Source: Oncomelania hupensis (Eukaryota; Mollusca; Gastropoda; Littorinimorpha; Pomatiopsidae). From it: a DNA stretch of 64,000 nt. The stretch is taken from positions 43,583,011 to 43,647,010 of the forward strand of contig CM072523.1 in assembly GCA_036898135.1 (NCBI GenBank). Reading direction: 5' to 3'. The translations under genes and the position numbers were made by a program. Below are positions 1 through 14,400 of the stretch, in pieces (within the stretch, counting starts at the first letter, position 1; each line of letters begins with the position of its first letter). The notes below the pieces were generated by a model. It did no database searches and had not been told where the DNA came from. It saw nothing but the letters and a program-made list of their open reading frames with translations.

Positions 1-534
1 ATTTCATGTTTGTTCTATGGTCATTTTATGTGATTTTAAGGTTCCTCTAGTCAATGATGGATTCCTTTGGAACATTTATCAGAACAGTATTCCTTTTGTT
101 GTGTTGCTTGTTTTATGGCTATTCATAATTTTCAATAAAGTTGCATTGAAAACTAAGCTTTGTTTGACTTTGAGGCGTATTTGTGTGTCCGTAAGCAAGG
201 CCGACACTTTCATCACCATGTTACTGCCCCTAAAATGTAAATTCATCATTTTTTTAAAAAGCTCAAATATACTATCTTCTTCTTCTTCTTCCATGCACCG
301 TTAACATCTCTAGTATCATAGCATGTTAGTACCTTCTTGAAGCATTGGAAAATCATTTGACCTCACTGGCTGACTGGTATCTGAAGAACTTCAGAACTCC
401 TAAGTAATTCACAGGGGAGCAGGGACATAGTGATAGAACACAAAAAAGGTGAGACCCATCATTGACTAATAAACCCACAGAAAAATTGCATGCATATCAT
501 TCCTCAATCATAAGTAAAATGTTATGATTCATTG
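1..534. other. UGGT intron 22, no recognised feature
   Basis: AT-rich sequence with a short (TTC)n run near 281-291. The ORFs here are short and match no family I know. Confidence 0.5.
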
Positions 535-1075
535 AAGGCGGACACTAGAAAGGCTACTACAAATAATTTGAACTTTATATCTCTCATAGTTTAGGGTCAA
601 GGTCACTTCAAAGTACCTACACTAACTTTAGGCAGCTCCAGTACCCTTGACCTTGGAGTAAAGTTGACCAAATGTGCACAGGATGTGTGTCTCATTGATA
701 TCTATCATGCGTCAAAGAATCATGTTCAATATTAATAGAAACAAGTGACATTTTGTGAAAAAAGGGAGTCATTCATTCACTGATCATTTATGAGGTCTAA
801 TGGGTATACACCATCTTACCAAGTTTTGTTGTGACAGTTGAAATAGGTACTTAGCCACTTTAATTTTTTTTGCACAGACAGACGGTGGACCGCAGACAAC
901 CAGATGGATGGACGGACATTTTTTGTCAATGTAATTTTTGGACAATTTAGGACTCATCTCGTAAAAATTTGCAAAGATCTGTTGTTGTTTTTGGATTTTT
1001 GGGGGGAGGCAGGTAGGTGGGTGTGAGTACATAGACTCACATGTGAAAAATGAAAAAAAAAATCCAAACATGAAG
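535..1075 (+). repeat. Dispersed repeat family DR1, copy 1 (partial)
   Basis: Shares long near-identical stretches with copies at 17027-18680, 31858-32830 and 46678-49400. Examples are CTCATAGTTTAGGGTCAAGG, GTGTCTCATTGATATCTATC, GGGTATACACCATCTTACCA and the end GTGAGTACATAGACTCAC. The 5' part present in other copies is missing. It has no coding potential, and the class is unknown. The TGACCTTGACC-rich core is typical of dispersed mollusc repeats. Confidence 0.75.
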
Positions 1076-1101
1076 ACTCACGAATGTTTGATAAAACATA
1101 C

Positions 1102-1232
1102 CTGTCGCCGTTGATGCCGATACCTATGACCTGTTTCATGAGCTTATCGCCAGATTGCACTGAGACTACTTTCTCCAGAAGACCGAAGTCCTCCACTGTG
1201 AATTCTTCATCCACTCCCAGCGGTCCATACAC
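1102..1232 (-). CDS. UGGT: UGGT coding exon 22 (residues 870-913), last exon in the window
   Basis: Codes [20 protein letters not shown] then [14 protein letters not shown], matching the vertebrate IIGPL..DDFHLLENI block. It is separated from exon 21 by a 17.5 kb intron. Acceptor AAACAG, donor AG/GTATGT, phase 2, so further exons must follow to the left. Confidence 0.94.
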
Positions 1233-1668
1233 CTGTTTCAACATGCAATAAAACACACTGAGGCTTTGCTTCCACAAATATATGCCCTGAGCAAGTCTGA
1301 CATTTATTTAGTGATGCTCTTTAAAGGTGGACATTGGACTCAAATACACAAACAGGTCTGGGCTGATTGACCACCATAAACTCATCTGTCTGTGCTCCAG
1401 TTCATCATCTACCCGTGACAACAAGACACATAAGGGCACTTTACAATAACTTTTATTACTGCCAGAACATCTAAAGTCTCCAACGAAAGCACCAGTGTTC
1501 ATTTTACATGGAATAATAAAAATGAAGAAGAAGAAGAAGAAGAAGAAGAAGAAGAAGAAGAAGAAGAAGAAGAAGAAGAAGAAGAGAAAGAAGGACGGAA
1601 GGAAGAAAGAAAGAAAAAAAGAAAGAAAGAAAAGAAAAGAGAAGAAAAGAAATAATAACAAAGAAGAA

Positions 1669-1740
<72 letters not shown>

Positions 1741-2148
1741 TAAAAAGGAAAGAAAGAAAGAAAGAAAGATGCAAACGGGTCTGAGCTGACTGACCATCAT
1801 AAACTCATTTGTCTGTGCTCTACTCCAGTCCACCATCTACCCGTGCCAAGAAGACACATTCAGGAGACTTTACAATAACGGTTATTGCTGCCAGAACATA
1901 CTGACATGTAAAGCCTCCAACGAAAACAACAGTATTCATTTTACACGAAATAACAAAAATGTTGAAGAAGAAGAAGAAGAAGAAGTAAAAGAAAAAGAAA
2001 AAGGAAGAAAGAAAAAAAAAGAAAGAAAAAAGAAAAAGAAAAAAAGGAAAAAAGAAAGAAAGAAAGAAAGAGAAAGAAGAAGAAGAAGAAGAAGAAGAAG
2101 AAGAAGAAGAAGAAGAAGAAGAAGAAGAAGAAGAAGAAGAAGAAGAAG

Positions 2149-2201
<53 letters not shown>

Positions 2202-5200
2202 CTTCAAAAAGAAAAAAGAAAAAGAAGAAGAAGAAAAAAAAAAAGAAGGGATTCCTACGCCAACATGGCGGCCGTAAGTTCCTAACTGTTTTTTGCGGAG
2301 GAGAAATTTGCTGCTGAACAGATAGAAACATGACAAAAGCCAGAAGAACAATGATGACAAGATCAGGATCCACTATGGGAAAAACGAGGATGCAAGACAA
2401 AGGAGAAGAAAGTGGGGATGGACAGAGGACAACACAACAGGAAAGCAAGAGCGTGAGCACAGCACTTGTGACCAAAGACGCACAAACTCAAACCGAAAGG
2501 ATTGATATACCAGCGTCTATCAATGATCTAAAATCGATGATCGTCTCACTGTCCGAACGAATAAGTGCACTGGAAACATCTATAAAAGAGCAGTCAAGCG
2601 TTACCATGAAGGAAACCCAGGTACAGCGAGCTCGGGAAACGAAAGGCCTACCGGTTCTCTCATACGCGGGCGCGGTGAAACAAACCGATACTCGTTCTCG
2701 GCGACCTAGTATTTCTGGCGTATCCAAAGCTCCTGAAAAAGACACCGAGCTTCGGATTAATGTTTCCAGGCGAGACGAACAGGACAAGACGCAGAAACAG
2801 GACCAAAAACATAGAAAAGAACAGCGTGACGTAGACATACAAGAGAAGATGACATCACGGAAAAGCAATGATGTCACTTTCCAAAATGGAGCTCCTATTG
2901 TCCAGGTTTACCATGATTCTGTCCTTAGCGGAGTCATCCCACGTAAACTCGGCCACACCACTGGAACCCAGATAAAGAAAATCAAAACGCCTTCTGGGGA
3001 ACATCTGCTCCGGACAGTTGTATCGGAAACTGACAATGATTCGGTCGCGGACGTCGTGATTCTTCACTGCGGAGTGAATGATATTCGCAACACAACCAAA
3101 TCAATGTCAGCAATAACTGCTCCTTTGATCAAAGCTGTAAACACATCCGCAATCACCATCCTAAAACCCATGTTGTGATTAGCAGAATTGCACCTGTCAG
3201 TGATCCTGAACTACTGGCAAGACGAGATCTTTTTAACGCACACATCTTTTCAGAAATCTTGTCACTAAAAGATCACAGAATTACGATTGTAGCTCATGAG
3301 AATATGTTTCACAGTTCTATGAGACAAATAGATGGATTACACCCGAACAGAAAGGGATCAGCTGTCCTTGCCAGGAACCTAGGACAGCATGTCAGTTCGG
3401 TTCTCTGGCAACAGCCAAGGCACCCTGGTCGCCTTCGTACCTTTCAGTCACATAAATGGGTAGACTGGCGAGGGCAGGAGATCTCTTCCCAAGCAAACAA
3501 TCGCTGGTATTAACAATTTCTACCCATAGATGAATCACATGTACAAAACTAACTTGGCGAACTAACACATTCTGATGAGGATGATTTATAAAATCATGTT
3601 GTAAGAGTGGATGCTCAATAATGGTTGGATGTGGGAGAGGGTGTACATTGTATACTTGTGACTTGGCTGTGATATGGATATGGGAGCTCTAGATGGCGTA
3701 TTCGTCTTTTGGGCATACACTGATCGCACTGTATACTTGTAGATGTCAATAAGGGTGGGTTCCGTGACTCGGGTGCTTCGGCTTTGGGTTGCGGTAGTTG
3801 GTTTTGTGCGGTGGATGTCTACGCGCGGAGTCGCCTTTAGTGTCTCTCGGTGATCTAGACTTGAACTTGACGCTTTGGCATGAGCTCGCCCCTATCTTAT
3901 TTCACTTACTTACCTTCTAAACTATTCAAGTGCCTTGTCATGGGGTAAGGTTGGACTTTGTTTTTCAGGAGGCGCTGGGGGCGATTTCGTTGGGACACTC
4001 GCTATACGAGGCTAGCTCCTGTAGTCCTGGATCGGGGTGTCCGATTCATGTGAAATGTTCATAATCATTGCGTGCAAGCCATTTTTGGATTCAACATGGT
4101 TCTATATGTACTAGGCGTGATGGTCTAGGCTTTCCTGCATTCCATAACTATACAATATGGTAAATAATGTTTATTATGTGTGAGTTCGCTTTATGCAGCC
4201 TAAAATGTGCTGATCTTCAAATAAGACAATATAATTTTAATCTGTAAAGCGCACAATTTTTCCTCTTAGCATTACATTAATTTATATAACTTAAATTTCA
4301 CTTAGGTGATTTTGATTGAGTTCAAGTGAGGTTTATAGTTATAGTTCACCTGTTAATTTCACATAACAAATAAATTGTTACATTTTCAATTATAAGGAAG
4401 TATGAAAGATAATGTAAGAATATTACAGTGGAACTGTAGGTCAATTTGTGCAAATTTCTTACAACTCGAACATTATATATCCAAAAATACTTACAGTATA
4501 TTAGCATTGCAATCATTAAATGTTGATGCATACAAGTTACCTATTCTAACATCTTACTACTACCCACCACTTTATACTTGCGGAAAAATAAACAAGAAAG
4601 TACAGACGGCCCTCTACATCAGATCTGACTTACAATATAATCTTATATATCCTTCGCCAATTTCATCTGATGCTGAAGATGTTTATTCCACAAGTGCAAC
4701 AGTTTAAAATTAATAATCAGGTAACTCTTAATGTAATGTCTGTTTATTTTCCAAATGGACCTAAGGAAGATAATTCTGACTGGATAAAAAATGTAGATTG
4801 GACAAGAAATAAATGGGTAATTCTTGGAGATTTTAATTCTCAATCTCCACTTTGGAATAATGAATCTGATACTGTAAGTAATAACCGAATAGTTGATAAT
4901 ATACTAAATTCTTCTTTAGTATTATTAAATAATGGAAGTATAACCAGAATTCCAGATTTTATTATGCATAAACCTTCAGCAATAGATCTTTCATTAGCCA
5001 GTCCTGAGTTAGCTATAAACAGCACATGGTTTACAGAGGAAGATTCATTAGGCAGTGACCATTTACCTATAGTAATAGCTTTAAATGACACAGCTATTGT
5101 TAATGAGTCTAATAATAATTCTGAAGATATAATCCCAAAATTCCAATATACACGTGCTAATTGGGAAACTTTTCAAAATGGTCTTAACGCGTGTGACACC

Positions 5201-8200
5201 ACTAACATAGAGAATGACGATATAGATATATTTTATGCCAACTTTTCAACAGCAATTTTAACAGCAGCTGAAGCAGCAATTCCCAAATGTAAATCACGTA
5301 AAATCGGAACTCATAAAGGAAATAGCTGGTGGACTAATGAATGTGCTGAAGCAGTTGCACATAAAAAAGAGCATTTTAAAACATGGTTAAGAAATAAAAA
5401 TGATGATAATTTTATTGCTATGAAAAAAGCCAAATTACAGTGTAATAAAGTAATAGCTCAGGCAAAAAGAACTTATTGGAATTTATTCTGCGAAAAAGAA
5501 GTAACAGAATCAAAAGACTTATATAAGGTATGGAAAAAGATAAAAGAAATGAAAATCGGGTATACTTTACCTCAGTATCCGATTAAATTAAACAATAATA
5601 TATTCCCAAGTGAACAAGAAAAGGCAGATGCATTTCTTGATGTTTTAACTTCCTCTTTGGACACAACACTTACTAATTATAGAAAATTGGAAGAACTCAA
5701 AGAAGAATATAAAGACCCCTTACCTAACAATAGTCTCTTTGTCAATGCTGATATAACACTAAATGAATTATTACATACATTGCAATCTTTTGCTAACAAT
5801 AAAACTGCAGTTGGCGCTGACGGTATATCCTATCAAATGCTGGTCCATTTGCCTTTAATGTGGAAAATGATATTACTTTCATTTTACCAAAAAGTTTGGC
5901 GAAATGAAACTTTTCCTTCTCTCTGGACAAAGTCAGTAGTAGTACCTATTTTAAAAGAAGGCAAACCGAGATCCTGTGTAAATAGTTATAGACCGATTTC
6001 GCTTACAACTCATGTTGGTAAAGTAATGGAAAAAATAATAAATAAACGTCTGTTTCATTATTGTGAAAAGAATGACATTATTCCCGTAAATCAAGCCGGG
6101 TTTAGAAAGGGTAGAAATACAAGTGACCATCTTGTTAAATTAACAAATCAAATTAAAAAACAATTTGCGAGAAGAAAGAGTATTTTAGCAACTTTTTTGA
6201 TGTTAAAAAGGCTTACGATACAGTATGGACCTCTCGCTTATTACTAAAATTAAACAAATTGGTATCTCTGGATACATGTTCCAATATATAAAAAACTTTT
6301 TGTCCGAAAGATTTATATGCACCAGGATAGGTAAAACATACTCAGAATTTAAGAAAGTCGACATAGGGATTCCGCAAGGCTCAATTATAGCTCCTATATT
6401 ATTCAATATTTTAATATTTGATCTTCCAAAAGCTTTAACAAAACAAACTAATATTGTACAATATGCAGATGATATTGCAATATGGATTAATACATCTCTG
6501 AGGAAACATACAAACAAAAGAACTATAATTTATATTCAAAAGTTATATCAAAATGAATTAAATTTACTTTGTAAGTACATGAAAGAAAATGGATTGGAAT
6601 TATCAAAGGAAAAAACTTACTTGATGTTGTTTAACAATGGTCAGAATCCTAAGTATTTACCAAAATTAGAATTGGAAGGAACTGCATTGAAATATACACA
6701 ACATATTAAATTCTTAGGAGTATATCTGACTTCAAAACTAAACTGGAGAAGTCATATAGAATACCTCATTACAAAAGCAAGAAAACGAATAAATTTGTTA
6801 AAAATAATAAGTTCTCAACCTTGGGGAAATAATTCGAAAACTTTACTTCATTTAGCTATTTCACTGGTAAGATCGATATTGACATATGGACAAGAAGTTT
6901 ATTTTGCTGCTTCCACGACATACATTAAGAAACTTCAAAGTTTAGATTGTAGAGCAATAAAATTGGCACTTGGAGTTCCAGTTAGTACAAATACAATTAA
7001 AAGCTATAAAGAAGCAGGAATCTTATCATTAAATGAACAGAGACAATTATCAATCTCCAAATATGTAATTCGAAGTTTATCAGTAAACAATTCAGTATCA
7101 GATGATATCTGCATTGACTCTAAAGAATATCCTAAACGCGCTGAAAAAATTCCTTATCTCCAGCCAATTAAGAATTTTGTAAACACAACAATGACTGCAT
7201 GTAACATTGATATTTCTAATATTCCGATTCAACCTTTAATACCTCAAATACCATATTGGGAACATTTACCTGCTAACTTTGATATAGAATATTCCAATAT
7301 TACTAAAGGGGAAAACAATAATGTTCTTATAAGTGAAGTGAAAGAACACTTAGAACAATATTATCCCAATCACTTAAAAATATTTACAGATGGATCTGTA
7401 CTGGAATCATCTAATAGTGGTGCAGGGTTTGTTATACCAGCTTTGAAAGTAGAAAATTCGTACTATATTGGAAAAGGATTTTCTATATTTTCCTGTGAAT
7501 TATATGCCATATTAAGAGCATTACAATATATTCTTGAAACATCCCTGGATATAGTTAACTTGCTCATTTGTGTCGATTCAAAATCAGTTTTACAATCAAT
7601 TCAAAACTGGGAATATACTACTAGACCAGATCTAATATTTGAAATTCAGCATATAATACATCAAATTATTAGCAGAGGTACAAATGTTGATTTTTGTTGG
7701 GTTCCATCTCATTCTGGCTTGTACTGGAATGAGCAGTCGGACAAACTTGCCAAAATTGGAGCTAAAAATACAAATTCGATATCAAATTGTAATATTACAT
7801 TATCTAGGCATGAATTGCTTTCATTAGTAGAAAGACATTTTCAAAAATCAGTAAACAAACATAACATTTTATCATGTAGTAGAAACATTTCAAAAATCAT
7901 ATATAAAATGCGTTTGAATTCATGGAGCACAAAATACATTACTGATATTCATTGTATATGTCAGCAACCAATGTCTGTACAACATTTATTATTTGAATGT
8001 ACAACATTATTACCATTATACGAGGCAAATAATGTCTCGATCAATGAAACCGATAGTATGACAGATATTTTATATAATCATACACTTATTGAAAAAATTG
8101 CTTACATTATCTTACATACTGACATAAAAAACATTTTTTGATTAAGTACATAAATATGTGTTTATGTTTATGCATGTGTGTTTGTGTCTATGTCTATGCA

Positions 8201-8300
8201 TATATGTTTGTGAAAGTCTAATATCATTTTATCAATGAAAAGACTTTAAATAAAAATCTGAATCTGAATCTGAAAGAAAAAGAAGAGGAAAAAGAAAGAC

Positions 8301-8359
<59 letters not shown>

Positions 8360-8413
8360 GAAAGAAAAGAAGAAGAAGAAGAAGAAGAAGAAGAAGAAGA
8401 AGAAGAAGAAGAA

Positions 8414-8470
<57 letters not shown>

Positions 8471-11400
8471 AAAGAAGAAAGAAAGAAAGAATGAAAGTAA
8501 GAAAGAAAGTAAGAAGTCCATGCAGAAGAAGTCTATAACCATGAAAATAATTAATATTAAGGAAGGGTGATAAGAAGAGGATGACAGAGTTGCCAACCCC
8601 CCAAAAAGTTTTCAGTAGTAAAAATTCTGAATTTCGGTAGTTTTATGACATTTTCAGTAGCCATACGTCCTCACTTTTTTTTTTTAACGAAGACATGCAT
8701 ACACAGTCTGCAACGAAGGTCGTAAAGAGTGTTTCCGCACGAATTATTGAGAGATCCATATCGGGCTTGAAGAAGGTGGCTACCGACTGAACAGGGACTA
8801 ACTTTTCTGGATCAGGGCAACGACTTTTGTGACGGTTGCCATTCACGTGTCGCGTCACATCGTGGAAGCCGCCATGTTGAATGCTAAAATCTGCCAAGCA
8901 CGCTGTACAATACACGCTGTGTTTTGATCTCGATGACGCAGTGATGCACGGAAATTTTTCAGAATACTCTTTCCTGTACTCTTGATTTGCTGTCCTCTTC
9001 TTTTTTTCTGGGCTTTCATCGCTAGTTTTTTTTCTTTTTGGCATCATGGATTCAAAATACGCCTCACACAAACTTTTCTTCTCGCGCTGTAGAACGTGAC
9101 CCAGAAACGAAAGTGTCACAGAAAGGTCGAGGTTTTGGGCACCGATTGGCCGTTTGCAAAACCACTTCACGGTGATTGGTCGAATTTCCTAAAATGCACT
9201 GGGAGCGTGATCTATTACACCGTGCACGTAAACCGAATGATCGTGACCTTGAGGTGCTACGGGAGGCCCAGGCGCTCAATAAAACTCGTTAAAACTGTAA
9301 TACTGTAATGTTTATTTGAGCTCCTCGCAAGCATAAGTGCAGAGAATAATTATTTTGGGAGCCTGTACTATAAAGGATGTGACGTACCGGCGCGAGACAT
9401 TATTATATTTAGTTTTGGATGACGTCGACCGAAGTTTTTGCATCACACGTACACAATGACGTGGTTCCTGCGGTATTTAAAACATTCTTTGGACAGAATA
9501 AAATATTGCCAACCAGTAATCTTAATCGTTTCACGGAGTTGAATGTTAGTATATATATATATATAATATTTACAAACAACTTAACAGATTAAGAGAGTTC
9601 AATTTCCATGACAGCTTATCAACTTCCTGGATATTGTTTAGCAACGAGAACTGTTAGCTCGGGACTAGACAACAGAACTTTGCCAAAGAAGGATGAAGCT
9701 GAAGACCTGGAGTTTGGAAACCTCCTTAGTTCCTCTTTCACGCCTTTTAACAATAACTTTACAGTCGGCAAAGTAACTAGTCAATCCATTCAACGCAGGG
9801 TTGAAACTGCAGGATTTGAAGAAGTTCGAACTGGTAAGAATTTTAATTCTGCGCGTCCGCGGAGGAGAATGTATTTGTGTCAGGACGACCGCCATTCATT
9901 GTTGTTGATGCACATTTGTATTCGTTCGATTGAGTGTTTGCGCGATCATTTTTTTGATTAAATAATGGGGTAATATTATTTGTCAATGATCGAAGTTATG
10001 TTTTTTATAAATCTTGTAAATGAAATGAGTATCATCGACTTGGAGAAATGAATTGCAACATTGGTTACCATGTCAACTAGTTAACGGTTTTGGTAAGACG
10101 GTTTTCTAGCAAGTCGATACTCATTTTCAGACCTCTGTAAGCTGATAATTAACGAAGTTAGGTACTTCGCTATGTTGCAGGGTCGGACTTCTTCCTAATT
10201 TGTTCTCATTCTACCTGTGAGTCGGGTTACCTATTTTGCCGAGTTTCATCGTTGCGGAAGATCCGACGACTATCGTTCATCATTGTATCCACCCGGATTG
10301 ATCAGTATCATCATGACATTGCACGAAAGACTTTGAAAGAACTTTGCGAATACTTATATGACTCTTCGTATCATCTACATCCTCGATCGTCATTACGTCA
10401 AGCTGAGTCCATATTTATTTTATGTGTTGGCTAAGTTAGAAAGCCATCTTACTATCATCCATTCATTAAAAATAAGTTAATGTGAAGTAAAGTTGTCTTT
10501 TAGTTTGTAAAAGAGAGATGAGGAAGTGTTTGATGTGTAAAGTTTAATGTTCAACATCATTTCAGACAAATGACAACACGCGCACATAACTGAAAACTTA
10601 AACCTTGCCCACTATCTTATCTCAAATTCGTAACAAGTGGGGGCTTCGTCCGACGGATTCTTAACAGTCATAATTCTACTTTTCTTGTTGCAGAACATTA
10701 CTTCACATTATCCATCTTGTTTTGCATGAATGTTCATTGATGTTCTATTTTGATGTTGAACGTTTTCCATCATGTTCAATACTTATAACTTGTATCATCA
10801 TGATGTTTAGTAACCGCAGACAATGCAGAATCAAGATTCTGACAGTCATTACCCAGTTATCACTTTGAAACAGAACTTATCGGGAACTTCTGTTTAAAGG
10901 AAATAAGTTGACGGAATAACGTATTTTCTAGTCAATCATTCATTTGATTGATGTGCTGGTACTAAATTTGTTATCAATTTTCGGTCATTGATAGTCGAAA
11001 TTTGGAGACACTAGGTCTGTGTCAGTACTGGTAAAGCGTGAGGCAACAGACGGAAATTAGTTAGATGTAACTAAGCAGTCTGGACGTTGTTTAACAACTA
11101 GATGAAACAGTTCTAGTGAGACAGTTTATTTGCGGAGGTCAAGTAAACAGTATTGTTAACGACGGGCACTTTAATAGGTCGAAGGCTGTCATGTTAATTG
11201 AACAGTAGGGCCGTTAAAGTTTATTTTTTCTAGCAACTCTGTTCTCAGAAAATGTAGAGACAATAGAGTTAGTTAGCGGAACGTTTGATAACGTTACAAG
11301 GTTACTGGCTGGTTCGGTCTGCCAAGAAGGAACAGACGCAGGATTACGTCAGTGTGTATAAGCTGTGGTATATAGTTATACACGAGGAAAGTCTCTGGAA

Positions 11401-14400
11401 GTTTGTGTATTTATTCAGAGCGGACTGTATCTGATCGAGGCCGCGGAGTAAGTCCTCTTTACAGTTAGTCTTTACATAGTGAGTACAGATGAGACAATAG
11501 GGAAATATTTTGAGTAAATATTATTGTAGATCTGAGCACTATTTACTACGAGTTAGGAGGGAGATATATCATTGCGATTATTTGAACTAACTGGAGTGAG
11601 CGTAGTAAGTTAAAATACATTGTTTTCTTGGATTCAAGTAAATTCATATTCTCGATTTTCTTTTGTGAAGTATTTTCTTAGCAATCTGTAGAGATTGTAG
11701 TTCAGCTTATAACGTTTGCATTTTACTAACATTATCCATGAGCGTAACCACGAGGTCGCAATCCAAACAAATGGATAACAACGATTTGGTTGCCAGATTG
11801 AAAGCCGAAGCTGACAGTCTAGGATTATCGGGCGCTGACTTAGTGCAGTACGTGAAAGATGAAAGAAAACGCATCGATGATCAGGAAGCAGAAGAGCGGA
11901 AAAGGAAAGATGCACTCGAATTAGAAGCTAAAAAGATCGAAGCAGAAGAAAGGAAGAGAAAGGACGAATTAGAGGCTAAAAAGATTGAGGCAGAATTCGA
12001 AGAGAGGAAAAGAAGAGATGAACAAGGGTTTGAATTGGAAAGACTCAAACTCCGAGCTGAGCTGAACGTCAATGATAACGCTTCCAACGATAGAGTTGAG
12101 AACCCAAGGCAACACCAAGATAAATTCAAAGTAAAGTTACCTTTTTTGGAAGACAAAGATGACCTTGAATCTTACCTTAGGACCTTTGAAAGGACCGCCA
12201 AGATTCAATCATGGCCGGAAAATGAATGGGCATCCAGGTTGGGTACCCTACTCAAAGGTAAAGCGCGGGACGTATATTCATTGATGGCTGACGAAAAGGC
12301 GGAAGATTATGAAACGTTAAAGGCAGCCTTGCTCAATCGTTTTCGCCTGACGGCAGAAGAATACCGAAAGAAATTTCGCACTGCAAGACGTCAGACAAAT
12401 GAAACAACGCAAGAATTCGCGACAAAAATCGATCTATGGCTTACGCGATGGCAACAGTTAGCCGGTAAAAGCGACACATATAAAGATCTTAGGGATCTAT
12501 TTATGATCGAGAAGTTTGTTGAGGGCGTACCCTTCGACCAAGCGAGATTCATTCTCGAAAGAGCACCCGCTGACATGGAAGAAGCCGTAGCCCATGCTCT
12601 CATTTTTGAGTCGGCGAAAATTACCGCGTGTTCTAGCCATGAACGGTTCAAGAATCCTCTTCATAACAAATCCAAGGGCGATGAGCATAGACCGAAAGAA
12701 GTCGGTGAAGGTAAGAAAACGAAAGACAGTAAAACTTCGAACGCAGGTCAAGGTCGCAGAGGCGATTTTTCGAGGCAAACATGTTTTTCGTGTAACCAAG
12801 TGGGTCATGTGTCAAGACATTGTCCCAAAAAGGTTACGACCCAGTCAGCTGCGGCGATCATACCAAGCATGGTACAACCAGTAGGAGCCAGTAGCAGCGT
12901 GTTGTGTGAGACGTGCACACAAATCCCGTTTTCACCCGAGTGTCAGGTGATGGTGGGGAATGTAACCACATTAGCATTACGCGATACGGGGGCGTCAATC
13001 ACGATTGTTCAATCCGGTCTTGTACCCGATGAATGCAAGACAGGACGAACGGTAGACATAGTGTTGGCATCTTCTGCAGAGAAATTAAAACTTCCGATCG
13101 CTGTAGTACAGTTGAACACTCCGTATTTTAACGAAATGACGGAGGTTGCGCTTATGGACAAGCCGATATGTCCGGTGCTGATAGGCAACTATCGGAAGAC
13201 GGAATCCGGAGATATCTACCCTGTTCCTGTTTACGCAGTGCGTACACTGTGTGCTGCAGTACAGACTAGAGCAGGAATGAAGCGAGAGGACCGAACTCTC
13301 AAGATTTCTGGGTCTATACTGGGTGACGTGACTCCAGAGCAGCTGACTCAGGAGCAGCGGTTAGATTCTACTCTGGAAAATATTCGGAAACTTGCAGACT
13401 TAGGGACAACTATTTCTGGTAAGAAGAAAGTTGGAAAAAGAGTTCCTGCTGAGTACAGATGGGAGAAAAACATTCTGTACAGATTCTTCGAGCAGAATGG
13501 GAAAATGACTCGTCAAGTCGTTGTACCTAAGAAGTACCGAAGTGAAGTGCTACGCTTAGCACACGATACCCCTATGGCTGGTCATTTGGGTATTCGAAAG
13601 ACCAGGATGCGAATTTGGGATGACTTTACATGGCCAGGAGTTTGTGGTGAAGTACGCAGGTACTGCGCGTCATGCGATATCTGTCAGAGAACTACACCAA
13701 AAGGCCACACCAGGAAAGTACCCATAGGTCGCATGCCTATCATCAACACACCATTTGAACGTGTCGCTGTCGATCTCATCGGACCTATTATTCCGATCTC
13801 AGACCGAGGACATCGATACATCGTAACCATGGTCGACTACGCCACCAGGTACACTGAAGCGAAGCCACTCAAAACGATCAAAGCAGAAGAAGTGTCTGAA
13901 GCACTCTGGGAGATGTGGACACGCCTAGGAATTCCAAAGGAAATTCTCACAGATCGTGGATCTCAGTTTGTGGGAAATCTAGCAGACGAAGTCAACAAAC
14001 TCTTGAGCATCAAAGGATTACGGACCACTCCGTATCACGCGCAAGGAAATGGGCTGGTGGAGAGATTCAACGGAACCATCAAAAGCATGCTCAAACATCT
14101 CTGCCAGGAACAGCCAAAAGATTGGGACCGGTTTATTCCCGCTTTGCTTTTCGCAATTAGAGAAGTTCCACAAGAGTCTCTTCAATTTTCTCCGTTCGAA
14201 CTACTCTATGGGCGTACAGTGCGAGGTCCTATGCAGATACTCAAGGAGTTATGGACAAAGGAAAAGCAAGACGAAGAAGTTCGTACTACTTTCCAATACG
14301 TGGTCGATCTACGTAATAAGATCGAAGACACATGTGCAATTGCTAGAGACAACTTACAGAAAGCCGCAGCTAAGCAAGCAAAGTTCTTCAACGTGAAAGC

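Noticed and set aside
1495..2475. Long frames coding poly-Lys, poly-Phe, poly-Ser or poly-Leu
   Set aside because: They are translations of GAA, GAAA and AAC microsatellites in several frames, with no real protein sequence.
8246..8596. Phe/Ser/Leu-rich minus-strand frame
   Set aside because: It lies entirely in the GAAA/GAA microsatellite.
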